Part shown: positions 8,781 to 17,624 of the stretch, one piece after another
Layout of the letters: the number at the start of each line of letters is the position of its first letter
Numbering within the stretch: position 1 is the stretch's first letter
Assembly (NCBI GenBank): GCA_963778385.1
Contig: CAVZUA010000041.1
Location: 248,001 to 312,000, forward strand
DNA: 64,000 nt
Reading direction: 5' to 3'
DNA from: DATARH01 sp963778385
GTDB taxonomy: Bacteria; Pseudomonadota; Alphaproteobacteria; ATCC43930; CGMCC-115725
Program-made: the position numbers and the translations under genes
Notes under the pieces: model-generated
The model's input: only the letters and a program-made list of their open reading frames with translations
The model's database searches: none
What the model was told of the DNA's origin: nothing

Positions 8781-10210
8781 CTAGGAGCTCGTTGCGAGTG
8801 CAGGCTCGGGCACCCTGACGCCGAACACGGCGCGGACGAGGAGCACGGCGTACACGCAGAAGCCGGCGGCAACGGCGGCAAAGAAGCCGGCGACGCCGAG
8901 GTCGAACCAGTAGACCGCGACGAACCCACCGGCCGCGCTCACGATCATGCGCACCGCATTGGCATTCATCGCCGCGACGCCGCGGCCGACCCCCTGCATG
9001 ACGAAGAAAAGTCCTAGGCCGAGCCCGAAGCAGAGGTAAGCCGGGCCGACGATGCGGAGATAGAGGGTGCCTAGACGTGCGACATCGGCATCGTTGCTGA
9101 ACAGGCCGATCCACAGGCCAGGCTGGAGGGCGACGATCAGGCCGATCGTTCCGCACACGGCCGCGACCGTCGCGGCGCCCGTCCACGCGATCTCGCGGGC
9201 GCGACGATACTGCCCCGCGCCCCAGTTAGTGCCGACCATGGCGACGAGCGCCGTGCCGAAGCCGAACGCGATCGGCTGCAGGATGTATTCGAGCCGTGCG
9301 CCCATGGCATAGCCGATGGCGGCATCGCATCCCAGCTGTCCGGCGATGCCCGTCAGCAGCACGACCGAGAGATTGGTGATCGCCGTGTTGATCAGGCCGG
9401 GGACGCCGACTTTGAGGATGTCGGCGAACAATTCCCACCTAGGCGTCACCCCTCGAAAGTTCAGCCGGACGATCGCACGCGACCGCAGATACCAGATCAT
9501 GACGGCGCTCCCGCCGGCGAACGGGATCACCAGGCCCCACCCTGCGCCGGCCGGGCCAAGCGCCGGCAACGGTCCGAAGCCGAAGATCAACACCGGCGAT
9601 ATGGCGATGTGCACTAGCACGCAGCCAACCAGCACGGCCGCGGGGAAGCTCATGTTGCCGGTGCCGCGCACCGCATTGCCGAGCAGGTTGAGCACGCAGA
9701 TGCAGACGGCACCGCCCAACGCCACGTTCGCGTAGGAAAGCGCGTCCGCCAACATTTCGTCCCGACCGCCCATCCATTGGAACAGGAAGGGTGCGCCCAG
9801 CAGGAACACGGTGGAGAAGATCGCCGCGACAGCGAGCGCCAGGAGAAATGCGTGGAAGACGAGAGCATCGGCGCGGTCGCGTCGCCCCGCGCCGAGAGCG
9901 CGTGCGACCGCGGACGAGACGCCGACGCCCATGCCGCTGTTGGTCGTTTGCAGGACCATCATCACCCAGGGAAATGCCAGCGAGGCGCCGGCGAGCGCAT
10001 TGGTGCCGATGCGCCCGAGAAAGAATCCGTCAAACGTGATGACGCCGGCGAACGCAAGCAGGTTGGGATGTTCGGGGCGGCCAGCCGCAGCAACGTCGGT
10101 AGGATCGGGCCTTCGAGCAGCAGCTTGGTGCGCGCAGCTGCCGCGGGAGAAGACGCGGTCTTCCCGGGGGCCGATGATGGTGCGGAAATTGGGACGCTTC
10201 GCTCACTCAT
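8781..10210 (-). pseudogene. MATE-family efflux pump, interrupted by one frameshift
   Basis: The conserved MATE N-terminus (TKLLLEGPILPTLLRLAAPN) is in one frame from the ATG at 10210, which has a GAGGAG site. The rest of the protein (NLLAFAGVITFDGFFLGRIG onward, then about 390 intact residues) is in the next frame. The switch lies near 10062-10067 and needs a single-base indel. Everything else is intact, including TNSGMGVGVSSAVARALGAG and GVPGLINTAITN. MATE pumps expel cationic drugs by H+ or Na+ antiport. Either the gene is recently inactivated or the base call is wrong. It is divergent from a LysR regulator that may control it. Confidence 0.8.
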
Positions 10211-10241
10211 AAGGCGCTCCTCGTCCCGCGGAGGGACTTGA

Positions 10242-10275
10242 GCAGCGCTTGGACGAAGGGTCTTTTGCAAAGCCG
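10242..10275 (+). repeat. Degenerate copy of the dispersed hairpin repeat
   Basis: GCAGCGCTTGGACG matches the repeat head with one change. The following GAAGGG and TTTGCAAA resemble the body of the 25116 copy, but the hairpin arm CCCC is lost. It is in the MATE/LysR divergent spacer. Confidence 0.35.
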
Positions 10276-10460
10276 GGCGGCTGCGAGACGAGCCCGATAC
10301 GTTTCAGCGAAACGCGACACGATCATCCTCGCGGGCGCGGCAACCGCAATCGATCATTTCTGGGGCCAGGGTTAGAAAATCTATCGAAGGGCGGAACTCG
10401 GTGCCGGCTATCTCCTGACTAAGGCTCCTTGGTTCCAGAGCTTTTCTGATAAAAGGGTGG

Positions 10461-11366
10461 ATGCCTCGTCGCCTCCCTTCACTCAATGCCGTCAAGGCTT
10501 TCGAGGCCGCGGCGCGGAGCAAGAGCTTCACGCGCGCTGCGGAAGAACTGTTCGTGACAGCGGGGGCGGTGAGCCAGCAGGTCAAGGCGCTGGAGACCGA
10601 ACTGGGAATCAAGCTTTTTAATCGCGAGCGCCAACGGCTCGTCATCACCCAGGCGGGCCGCGACTATCTCGCCGTGATTCGTGAGGCGCTCGACCAGATC
10701 GCGCTTGGCACGGAGCGGCTGGTGCGCCGACGGCACTCCAGTGTCCTCACCGTCAGCGTGTCGCCGGATTTCGCGGCAAAGTGGCTCGTGAACCGACTCG
10801 GGCGCTTTGCCGAAGCGCATCCGGAGATCGATCTTCGAGTGGCGGCGAGCGACCAGCGCGTCGATTTCGTGCGGGAGGATATCGACCTGGCGGTCCGCCA
10901 CGGTGATGGGCAATGGCCCGAGCTGGAGGTGATGCGCCTCTGTTCCGAGCGACTGTTTCCGGTGTGCAGCCCAAAGCTCATTCGCGGCCGCAACCGGGTG
11001 ATGGGCGCGTCGGATTTGTTGAAATTTCCGCTGCTGCGGCTCGATGACTGGACCACATGGGGCCACTGGTTCGAAACGGCCGGTATCAACATTCAGGCCA
11101 TGCCCGGACCGGTTCTCAACCGCGCCAGCATGCTGATCGATGCGGCGATCGACGGCCAGGGCATTGCACTTGCCCGCACCGCGCTCGCTGCCTGGGACAT
11201 CATTCACGGCCGTCTTGTGCGGCCAGTCGACGTGTCGCTGGCGATGGCCAACACCTACTGGATCGTCGGCCCAAAGGCGACCGCGAGCACTCCCAAGATC
11301 GCGACTTTCCGGCAATGGCTGCTGGCGGAAGCGGAAGACGATGCACGCCGGCTGACAGTGGCGTGA
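10461..11366 (+). CDS. LysR-family transcriptional regulator (GcvA-like)
   Basis: A 301-residue regulator. Residues 5-65 form the winged helix-turn-helix (AFEAAARSKSFTRAAEEL then VTAGAVSQQVKALE). The rest is a LysR substrate-binding domain of the GcvA type, with SPDFAAKWLVNRLGRF and DIDLAVRHGDGQWP. LysR proteins usually act on the neighbouring divergent gene, here the broken MATE pump. It is closely similar to the regulator at 12891, including the same SPDFAAKWLV segment and RASMLIDAAIDGQGIALART-type ending, so the two are duplicates. The ligand is unknown. Confidence 0.88.
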   Translation: MPRRLPSLNAVKAFEAAARSKSFTRAAEELFVTAGAVSQQVKALETELGIKLFNRERQRLVITQAGRDYLAVIREALDQIALGTERLVRRRHSSVLTVSVSPDFAAKWLVNRLGRFAEAHPEIDLRVAASDQRVDFVREDIDLAVRHGDGQWPELEVMRLCSERLFPVCSPKLIRGRNRVMGASDLLKFPLLRLDDWTTWGHWFETAGINIQAMPGPVLNRASMLIDAAIDGQGIALARTALAAWDIIHGRLVRPVDVSLAMANTYWIVGPKATASTPKIATFRQWLLAEAEDDARRLTVA

Positions 11367-11392
11367 GACATCTGTTGTCGATCTGAAAGGGT

Positions 11393-11437
11393 GCAGAGCT
11401 TGAAGGTGTTCCTCTGACGGGGAGTCTGCGATCCCCG
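11393..11437 (+). repeat. Dispersed hairpin repeat, copy 2
   Basis: Head GCAGAGCTTG, then a hairpin with perfect arms CGGGGA (11418-11423) and TCCCCG (11432-11437). The loop contains TCTGC, fully complementary to the upstream GCAGA. It lies just after the LysR stop. Confidence 0.6.
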
Positions 11438-11449
11438 AACTGCGCCTGA

Positions 11450-11629
11450 CTAAGCCGCCGCGCGCTGCCGATGATCGACGGCACAGTGGCAGCGAGCACG
11501 CCGTTGCGACACCGGAAGCACCGCGCCTCCGTCGTCCTCCCACCGCTGTATCTCAACCGGCGTCGGCTCGATGTCTGCGGTGACCGTCGGCCGCTCAGGC
11601 CGGATTAGCGAGATAATCAACTTTGTCAT
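11450..11629 (-). CDS. Possible small protein of 59 residues
   Basis: Begins MTKLIISLIRPERPTV with a strong GGAGGAG ribosome site five bases upstream, which is the main reason to list it. The N-terminal half looks protein-like (hydrophobic then acidic, QRWEDDGGAV), but the C-terminal part is arginine-rich and may be a frameshifted tail. It is flanked in the same spacer by two direct copies of the hairpin repeat (11393 and 11694). No family recognised. Confidence 0.35.
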   Translation of the reverse strand: MTKLIISLIRPERPTVTADIEPTPVEIQRWEDDGGAVLPVSQRRARCHCAVDHRQRAAA

Positions 11630-11693
11630 TTTCTCCTCCATGGCCGCTCCGACGTAAAAGCCGGAAGCGGACTCGGTTTAAATCCCCGAAGGG

Positions 11694-11741
11694 GCAGAGC
11701 TTGAAGGAGCATCCTCTGACGGGGAATCTGCGGGTCCCCGT
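11694..11741 (+). repeat. Dispersed hairpin repeat, copy 3
   Basis: Head GCAGAGCTTG, hairpin arms ACGGGGA (11719-11725) and TCCCCGT (11735-11741), the longest perfect stem of the family (7 bp). The loop contains ATCTGC, again matching the upstream GCAGA. A second tiny hairpin, CCCCGAAGGGG, precedes the head. Confidence 0.6.
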
Positions 11742-11755
11742 TCTCTCGCACGAGA

Positions 11756-12448
11756 TCAGTATTTCGGCCGGTGCGAGACAGCCCATTTGCGTGCGTGCTC
11801 GATCGGCCCATACGGAGCCGATTCCGCCCGGAAGCGACGCACCGTGGGCAGAGCCTCCATGCGCTCGCGCCAGGCCGAGAAGACTGGATAGCCCAGGTAC
11901 ATCGCCTTGCCCTCATCCGTCCGCGCAAACGAAAAGGTGCTGGGCAACAGGTAGTAGTCGGCGATCGTCGGGTCGCCGCCGACCAGGTAGGGCCGGCCGT
12001 CGGCGAGCTGGCGCTCGACGACTTGGAGCCCGACCTTGATCTTGGGCAGCGCGTGCGCCACGACCTTCTCGTCGGGCTCAATGCCGAGTTTCGGGAATAC
12101 GTTCCGCTCGTGACCGACGTGATAGATCATGTAGGGGTAATAGTAGCCGTTCACCGCGCTGATCCACTGGTTCATCAACGCCCGGTCGCGCGGCTGCGCC
12201 GGCTGCAGCGCGGGCGTCGGGAACAGCTCCTCGAGATAGGCGACGATCGCGCTTGTCTCGTAGAGCACGAACTCACCATGCTGCAGGATCGGCACCCGGT
12301 CGAACGGATGCAGCGCCAGATGCTTGGGCGAGCCCATGTCGGGTTCGAGGTCGTGGAACGTGTACGGCACCTCCTTGTGCGTCAGCACCAGCCGTACGAT
12401 GTGCACGAAGCTGCTGGCCGGGAACCCAAAAATCGTGACGTCAGTCAT
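11756..12448 (-). CDS. Glutathione S-transferase family protein
   Basis: A 230-residue protein with an N-terminal thioredoxin-fold GST domain (TIFGFPASSFVHIVRLVL, then RVPILQHGEFVLYETSAIVAYLEE, where the cis-Pro and the Glu/Ser glutathione-binding pair are visible). The helical C-terminal domain carries DPTIADYYLLPSTF, the N-capping box of GSTs. It should conjugate or reduce electrophiles with glutathione in the cytoplasm. It follows a DUF1127 gene on the same strand. Confidence 0.88.
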   Translation of the reverse strand: MTDVTIFGFPASSFVHIVRLVLTHKEVPYTFHDLEPDMGSPKHLALHPFDRVPILQHGEFVLYETSAIVAYLEELFPTPALQPAQPRDRALMNQWISAVNGYYYPYMIYHVGHERNVFPKLGIEPDEKVVAHALPKIKVGLQVVERQLADGRPYLVGGDPTIADYYLLPSTFSFARTDEGKAMYLGYPVFSAWRERMEALPTVRRFRAESAPYGPIEHARKWAVSHRPKY

Positions 12449-12532
12449 GGGTTTTCTCCATTGCGATTTATCCTCGGGAAAGCTCGGCGAATTTGCGCGG
12501 AAACCGAGGCGCCTTCCGCGCGAAGCTGGGAA

Positions 12533-12775
12533 TTAGCGCCGCCAGAACGGCTTATCCGCCTCGCGGAATTCCTCTTCCTGCGAGACGCCGATGTCCTTCA
12601 GGAGGTGAAAATCATTACTTTCGGCGATTTCGCGAAGCGCACGCCGCTGCCGGGAACGCGCAAACCAGCGGGCGATCGTCCGGCGGACACCACGGGCCCC
12701 GTCCGCGACTGAGTTTTTCTCAACGTCGCAGCCGGCGGCGGCGCTCACCGGCCGGTGCAGGGTCAGGAAGATCAT
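12533..12775 (-). CDS. DUF1127-family small protein
   Basis: An 80-residue protein whose last 50 residues match DUF1127: an arginine-rich helix (RRTIARWFARSRQRRALREI) followed by HLLKDIGVSQEEEFREADK and a terminal PFWRR. Alphaproteobacterial members bind RNA or act in phosphate/carbon stress adaptation; the role here is inferred from family only. A GGAG site precedes the start. It is divergent from the second LysR gene and lies 84 bases upstream of the GST gene, likely in one unit. Confidence 0.75.
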   Translation of the reverse strand: MIFLTLHRPVSAAAGCDVEKNSVADGARGVRRTIARWFARSRQRRALREIAESNDFHLLKDIGVSQEEEFREADKPFWRR

Positions 12776-12890
12776 GACAGGCTCCGCCCGGGTGGATTAC
12801 GGAGCCGATACATGGGAGCAGGCCCCCGCGGCCCGCAAAGCATCGTTTCTCGGGCCTGACCCAATTTAATTCATGTATAACGGCGCGATC

Positions 12891-13841
12891 ATGCGTCGCT
12901 CGCTGCCACCGCTGAATGCGCTGCGGTCGTTCGATGCCGCAGCACGGCACCAAAGCTTTACGCGCGCCGCCGCGGAGCTCTGTGTGACGCAAGGCGCTGT
13001 GAGCCACTCGGTCAAGGCGCTGGAGACGGAGCTGGGGCTTCAGCTCTTCAAGCGCGAGCGCAACGGCCTGGTCATCACCGATGCGGGGCGCGACTATCTC
13101 GCGGTCGTGCGCGACGTGTTCGAGCGGCTTGAGCTAGGCACCGATCGCCTGCTGCAACGTCAGCGGTCGGGCACGATCACCGTCAGCACCTCACCGGATT
13201 TTGCCGCCAAATGGCTTGTCAGCCGGCTGGGGCGGTTCGCCGAGGCCTACCCCGAGATCGAACTGAAGCTGGCGGCCTTGATGCACCGGGTCGATTTTGC
13301 GCGGGAAGATGTGGACCTCGCGATCCGGCACGGCGAGGGGCAATGGCCCGAGCTTGATGCCGTCAATCTCTCCGCCGAGGAGCTGTTTCCGGTTTGCAGC
13401 CCTTCGTTGCTGACCAATCGCGGCGGTCTTCGCGAACCAAAAGATGTGCTGAAGTTTCCCTTGCTGCATCTGGATGATCGCCGCGACTGGTCGCGCTGGC
13501 TCGTAGCGGCGGGACACTCCGGCGAGGGTCTATTGCACGGTCCGATCCTCAATCATGCCAGCATGCTGATCGATGCGGCGATTGACGGTCAGGGCATCGC
13601 GCTAGCTCGCACCATGCTCGCCGCATCCGATCTGATGTCGGGACGTCTGGCACGGCCGTTCCGAGCGGCCATTCCGCTCCGGAACACCTATTGGCTCGTT
13701 TGCCCCAAGGCCACGCGCTCGCTGCCGAAGATCGTCGCCTTCCGCGACTGGTTGCTCGAGGAGGTCGCCGCGGATGGGCAGCGGCCCGGGTCGATCTCAT
13801 CGGACCAAGCCGAGAACACAGAGGCGCGCGCCGCCGACTAG
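12891..13841 (+). CDS. LysR-family transcriptional regulator (GcvA-like), paralogue
   Basis: A 316-residue regulator with the helix-turn-helix AFDAAARHQSFT-type region (NALRSFDAAARHQSFTRAAA) and TQGAVSHSVKALE recognition helix, then a GcvA-like effector domain (SPDFAAKWLVSRLGRF, DVDLAIRHGEGQWPEL). The start at 12891 aligns with the paralogue at 10461; an in-frame ATG at 12873 adds six residues. It reads divergently from the DUF1127-GST pair, its probable target by position. Confidence 0.87.
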   Translation: MRRSLPPLNALRSFDAAARHQSFTRAAAELCVTQGAVSHSVKALETELGLQLFKRERNGLVITDAGRDYLAVVRDVFERLELGTDRLLQRQRSGTITVSTSPDFAAKWLVSRLGRFAEAYPEIELKLAALMHRVDFAREDVDLAIRHGEGQWPELDAVNLSAEELFPVCSPSLLTNRGGLREPKDVLKFPLLHLDDRRDWSRWLVAAGHSGEGLLHGPILNHASMLIDAAIDGQGIALARTMLAASDLMSGRLARPFRAAIPLRNTYWLVCPKATRSLPKIVAFRDWLLEEVAADGQRPGSISSDQAENTEARAAD

Positions 13842-13855
13842 CTGGCAGCCGCTCG

Positions 13856-13957
13856 CTAGATCGCGACCGTCACCAGCTGGGCCGCCTCCGGGATTTCGAC
13901 GATCACATTGAGATCGTCGGGTGGGCAGCGGCCCGGTGAGATACGGCCCAGGTCCAT
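13856..13957 (-). pseudogene. Truncated N-terminal piece of an inorganic pyrophosphatase
   Basis: A 33-codon open frame starts MDLGRISPGRCPPDDL and continues NVIVEIPE. This closely follows the start of family I soluble pyrophosphatases (a short basic opening, then PPxDxNVxIEIP). It then departs from the family and stops, whereas the full enzyme is about 175 residues, and no remainder is visible upstream or downstream. It looks like a duplication or recombination scrap at the end of the PepSY operon. A short chance match cannot be fully excluded. Confidence 0.5.
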
Positions 13958-13986
13958 AGTATCTTTCCGTTTCGGGCCGCCGGCGG

Positions 13987-14277
13987 CTAATCCTCGTCGC
14001 TGTCGTCGCTGATGATTTTGCCGGTGAGCAAGTCGACCATCATATGCGCCTCTCGGCCGGACGCCTTGCCTGAGACTTCGATGTAGCGCGCATCGTGCGT
14101 CAGGGTCAGGTCGGCCCAACCGCGGGCCGCCAGCTGGCCACGCACCTGATCCTCAGTGAGCGGCAGATCGCCGGCGATGACCATCTGACCCTCTGCTTCG
14201 TCATAAGCTGCGATCAACGCCGCGAGACCGCCGCCGAGCAGCGCGCCAACAAGGCTCCAAACCAGCACCCGGTTCAT
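13987..14277 (-). CDS. Small PepSY-like secreted or membrane-anchored protein
   Basis: 96 residues: an N-terminal hydrophobic segment (VWSLVGALLGGGLAALIAA) serving as signal peptide or anchor, then a PepSY-like alpha/beta domain (LTEDQVRGQLAARGWADLTL, then EVSGKASGREAHMMVDLLTG) and an acidic end (SDDSDED). It is the last gene of the four-gene unit that starts at 17461. A similarly built protein is encoded at 19783, also ending in a run of acidic residues. PepSY domains often inhibit proteases or sense in the periplasm; the role here is inferred. Confidence 0.65.
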   Translation of the reverse strand: MNRVLVWSLVGALLGGGLAALIAAYDEAEGQMVIAGDLPLTEDQVRGQLAARGWADLTLTHDARYIEVSGKASGREAHMMVDLLTGKIISDDSDED

Positions 14278-14298
14278 CGTCGGTCTCCGTGCCGATGG

Positions 14299-16011
14299 TT
14301 ATTGCGCGATGGCGAACGCAAATGTCACTCCAAGCCGAATTTCCCCCGTCGTGTGCTCGCCGACGCGGGCGCCCCGCAGCCCGACATCGAAAGCGAGCTC
14401 TTCGTCCGCTTGCCAGATCGCGCCAATGAGGGCCGAGCGGGTTGCCGTCTCCGCGAAATCGCGATCGTAGAAGATTTCGGCAACCGGGCGGACCGGCCAG
14501 TCATGCGGTCCTTCGAGGATCGCGCCCAAAAACAAATCAGGATGTTGCTGCCGGGTCAGGGAGACGGCGGCGTTGAGGTGCAGGGTCGCCCATTCCCAGC
14601 GCTGCGAGAGGATGCCGGCGACGCTCGCCCCAGCTCCGTGCTCATCGCGGATGCCGGGCAGCAATGTGCCGAACTCCGCGGCAACGCTGGGTCCCTCCCT
14701 ATCCTGCAGGCTTCCCTCGCGCAGTACGCCTTTCAGGGACGCACCCGCACTGGAAAGGCTCGTCCCAGCCACGCCGCCCGCGAGCCCGTACGCAACATTC
14801 CCCTCGACCACGCCTTCCCAGCCCGGTGCAAAGCCGTAATTAAAGACCGTCGCGGGTGCGATCAGTGAATGCGCCGATCCATCGCGTCGATATTGCAGTG
14901 GGCCCAGTTCGATCTCGAGCTGACCGGTCTCCGCGACTGCGGCGTCGGTGCCATCAAACGGCCGAAAGGCCCGAGCATCGGCGGCGCTTAGCAGCAGCAT
15001 CGCGCCGGTAATGCAGACCCCGCGCTTCATGAACTCGGGACGAAACACCCAGATTGCCGGCAGCTCACCGGAAGAGGCGCGCACGGCAACAAACAGCCGG
15101 TCGAGCTCGGGCACGAAGAGACCGGTGCGAGCGCCGGAGACCGTCGGAACCTTTGCGACCCGCTCGTAACCCGCGCCGTGCGGCTCGAGGACGTCGATCA
15201 CTCCCGCGCCACAGACCACGTAGACGCGATGACGCTTTCCATCGACGAAGACATCGTCCGCGTCGCCGCAGGTCTCGGCCTTGGCGACGATTTGCGTCTC
15301 CGGGCTCGAAAGCGCCATCAGCATGGGCGGGCTGCGGAACACCACAAGCACGCGCTTTGCTTCGGCATCGACCGCCATCGGGAAGTTGCCGCGCAGCCCC
15401 GGCGTGGCCGCCGAGCGCAATGCCGCGTTCGGGAGGTCGATGACGGCGATTGCCCGGGTGTCGGGCACATTAACGAAGAGCTGGGTGCCGGTGCCGTCGA
15501 TCTGAAATCCCTCCGGATGGCCGCGCAGGCGGTACTCCGCACCCTTCGCACGCGTTGTGGGATCGATGATGGCGATGGCGCCCTTGCCATAGCCGACCAA
15601 CACTTGTTTGCGGGTCAGGTCGATCCGAACGTTGTCGGCATCATCACCGAGCTCGATGCGGCCAAGAGGACTGAAGTCGTCGGCCTTGAAGATGCGCACC
15701 GATCCGTCGCCGGCGTCGGCGACATAGACGGTATCGGTGGATGGTTCGTAACCCACTCCCTGCGGTTCGCTGAGACCGCCGAGCGTGCGCAGCACCTTGC
15801 GCGCGGCCAGGTCGACGACGCCAAGACTGTTATTGCCGAGCTCCGCAACCAACAGCCGTTGCCGCGCCGCATCGACCGCAAGATGGTCGATGCGGCCACT
15901 AACCTCGCCAAGCGGGATCTTCGCCTCAAGCACCAGGGGGGCATCGGCAGCGATGGCAGACGTGACCGCCGCCATCGTCAGCGCGATCGACAGCAGCAAG
16001 CGGTACAACAT
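14299..16011 (-). CDS. Periplasmic beta-propeller joined to an outer-membrane-like domain
   Basis: 570 residues in one frame. Residues 1-22 are a signal peptide (MLYRLLLSIALTMAAVTSAIA). Residues 25-325 are YVTN/NHL-type propeller repeats, for example LAVDAARQRLLVAELGNNSL and DTVYVADAGDGSVRIF. Near residue 329 a second complete signal-peptide-like segment appears (MKRGVCITGAMLLLSAADARA). It is followed by about 215 residues of alternating, aromatic-poor beta strands that end ...FAFAIAQ, suggestive of an outer-membrane or surface protein. The internal signal suggests two ancestral genes joined by loss of a stop. The gene lies seven bases after the DUF1259 gene in the same unit. Confidence 0.65.
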   Translation of the reverse strand: MLYRLLLSIALTMAAVTSAIAADAPLVLEAKIPLGEVSGRIDHLAVDAARQRLLVAELGNNSLGVVDLAARKVLRTLGGLSEPQGVGYEPSTDTVYVADAGDGSVRIFKADDFSPLGRIELGDDADNVRIDLTRKQVLVGYGKGAIAIIDPTTRAKGAEYRLRGHPEGFQIDGTGTQLFVNVPDTRAIAVIDLPNAALRSAATPGLRGNFPMAVDAEAKRVLVVFRSPPMLMALSSPETQIVAKAETCGDADDVFVDGKRHRVYVVCGAGVIDVLEPHGAGYERVAKVPTVSGARTGLFVPELDRLFVAVRASSGELPAIWVFRPEFMKRGVCITGAMLLLSAADARAFRPFDGTDAAVAETGQLEIELGPLQYRRDGSAHSLIAPATVFNYGFAPGWEGVVEGNVAYGLAGGVAGTSLSSAGASLKGVLREGSLQDREGPSVAAEFGTLLPGIRDEHGAGASVAGILSQRWEWATLHLNAAVSLTRQQHPDLFLGAILEGPHDWPVRPVAEIFYDRDFAETATRSALIGAIWQADEELAFDVGLRGARVGEHTTGEIRLGVTFAFAIAQ

Positions 16012-16018
16012 CTTCAGC

Positions 16019-16912
16019 TTAGCTCTTGGCGAGATTGACGTGGGCGAGCGCCGCCTTCAGGCCCTGGGCAAGCCTCTTAGCGTCGTCATGCGCCCAGAAA
16101 TGCATGAAAAACAGGCGAGGCTGATCGTTGAGCATATGGTTGTGCAGGGCCGTGACCTCGATGCCATTCTCGCGCAGCGCTTTCATCACCAACGGCACTT
16201 CGTTGGCGGCGAGCACAAAATCCCCGGTGATTGCGGCTGCGCCGCCGCCGAGCGGCTCAAAATTGATCGCGTTGGCCGAGCCCATGGCGTTGGGCACGGG
16301 CATGCCGCCATCCGTAACCGGCTCGGCGCGCGCGATCCCATACGCATAGATACCGCTGTTATTCGTTCCCTTGGCGCCCATGATCTGGTCGAGCGCGGCG
16401 GTATCGAGATCGATCGCCGGCGGCGATGCCGCGGCGGCAGGCGCCGCGAACGGCGTCTTGCTCTCGGCGAGAGCCGCGTGGAGCGCCGCCGCCAGCTTCA
16501 CCGGATCGCCATGACCCAGCACGTGCATGTACATGGTGAAGGGCTGGTTGCGCAGCAGGTGGTTGTGGAGCGCCGTCACCTCGATTCCGCCGGCGAGCAG
16601 CTTGACCATGACCGGATTAACTTCCTCGGCCGTGAGCACGAGGTCGCCCATCACCATGGCGTCGGCGTCCATCTTCTCGAAGGCCAGCCAGCCGCCGAGG
16701 GCAAAGCCCGGTTTGATCTCGACGCCATCAAGCGTGACCTTGAGATCGGTGCGAGGCAGGCCGACGCGGTAGACGCCGCCCGGCATCACGGAACCGGCCT
16801 TCCCGAGTGCGTCGGCGACCCGTGCCCAATCGTCACCTTCGGCCGCACTTACCGGGCCCGTCAGGGCGAGCAGTAGCGCAGCACCGAGCGTTATTTTTGC
16901 CGAGCGTCTCAT
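16019..16912 (-). CDS. DUF1259 protein with two tandem domains
   Basis: 297 residues with a signal peptide (about residues 1-23) and two DUF1259 domains. Each contains the signature GIEVTALHNHxL followed by a histidine-bearing strand (PFTMYMHVLGHGDP in the first, PRLFFMHFWAHDD in the second). The paired His-rich motifs suggest metal binding. DUF1259 has no established activity. It is second in a secreted-protein operon controlled, by position, by the two-component system at 17739-19834. Confidence 0.8.
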   Translation of the reverse strand: MRRSAKITLGAALLLALTGPVSAAEGDDWARVADALGKAGSVMPGGVYRVGLPRTDLKVTLDGVEIKPGFALGGWLAFEKMDADAMVMGDLVLTAEEVNPVMVKLLAGGIEVTALHNHLLRNQPFTMYMHVLGHGDPVKLAAALHAALAESKTPFAAPAAAASPPAIDLDTAALDQIMGAKGTNNSGIYAYGIARAEPVTDGGMPVPNAMGSANAINFEPLGGGAAAITGDFVLAANEVPLVMKALRENGIEVTALHNHMLNDQPRLFFMHFWAHDDAKRLAQGLKAALAHVNLAKS

Positions 16913-16954
16913 GTATCCTCCTAGTAACTCACGCGCGCTTGTTGCCGCGCCGCC

Positions 16955-17461
16955 TCAATCGAGCGGCGTCGTGACTTTCCTGAAGTCACTGCCTTGCAGC
17001 AGTGTGATGACCGCCACGGAGTTGCCATCCTTCAGGTCCGGTGTGGCACTCACCGCGCGGAACCCCGCGTTCGCCTTAACGGCAGCCTCCGTTGCCGCCA
17101 GCAATGAGCGCATGGCGGTAGCCAGAGACCCGCTCTGGATATTCGCCTCTTTCAGATCATCGTCGCCGGTGATCTTTTCGGCCTTGACGATAGTGGCCGT
17201 CGCCGGATCGAGCACGGCTTCGATAAAGTCCTGACCCTTCACCGTGTAGACCGAAAGCTGCAGCTTGCCATCCTCCATCTCGAACTTCGCCGAAATCGGC
17301 TTGCCCTCGCGTTCGCTGGCCTTGAGGCCGGCTTCGAGAGTTGCCTTCGCACCTGACATGGCCTTGGCGAGCGCAGCGAGATTGTCGTCCTCTGCGAAGG
17401 CGCTCCCGGCCGCCAAGCCGACGCCCAATAGTAGCAGACCGATCATCCGGAACGTCATCAT
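16955..17461 (-). CDS. Exported PepSY-domain protein
   Basis: 168 residues: signal peptide (MMTFRMIGLLLLGVGLAAGS, cleavage near AFA), an amphipathic segment, and one PepSY repeat (GKPISAKFEMEDGKLQLSVY, then IEAVLDPATATIVKAEKI). It is the first gene of a four-gene unit and has a GGAG site seven bases before the ATG at 17461. The spacer in front holds two putative response-regulator boxes. PepSY proteins beside OmpR-type two-component systems are a common alphaproteobacterial arrangement. Confidence 0.75.
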   Translation of the reverse strand: MMTFRMIGLLLLGVGLAAGSAFAEDDNLAALAKAMSGAKATLEAGLKASEREGKPISAKFEMEDGKLQLSVYTVKGQDFIEAVLDPATATIVKAEKITGDDDLKEANIQSGSLATAMRSLLAATEAAVKANAGFRAVSATPDLKDGNSVAVITLLQGSDFRKVTTPLD

Positions 17462-17624
17462 GAGGGTTCTCCTTAACTTCTTTCGGAATTCGAAAATAAT
17501 GGCGTATTTAGGACGGGGTATTTGACATTATTGTCATCCAAATAAGTAAAACGTGACCTAGTTACTCTCATCACTGAAAATATTCAAAACCGTGCCGTGA
17601 ATGCGCGAACCCTGCGCGGCCTTG

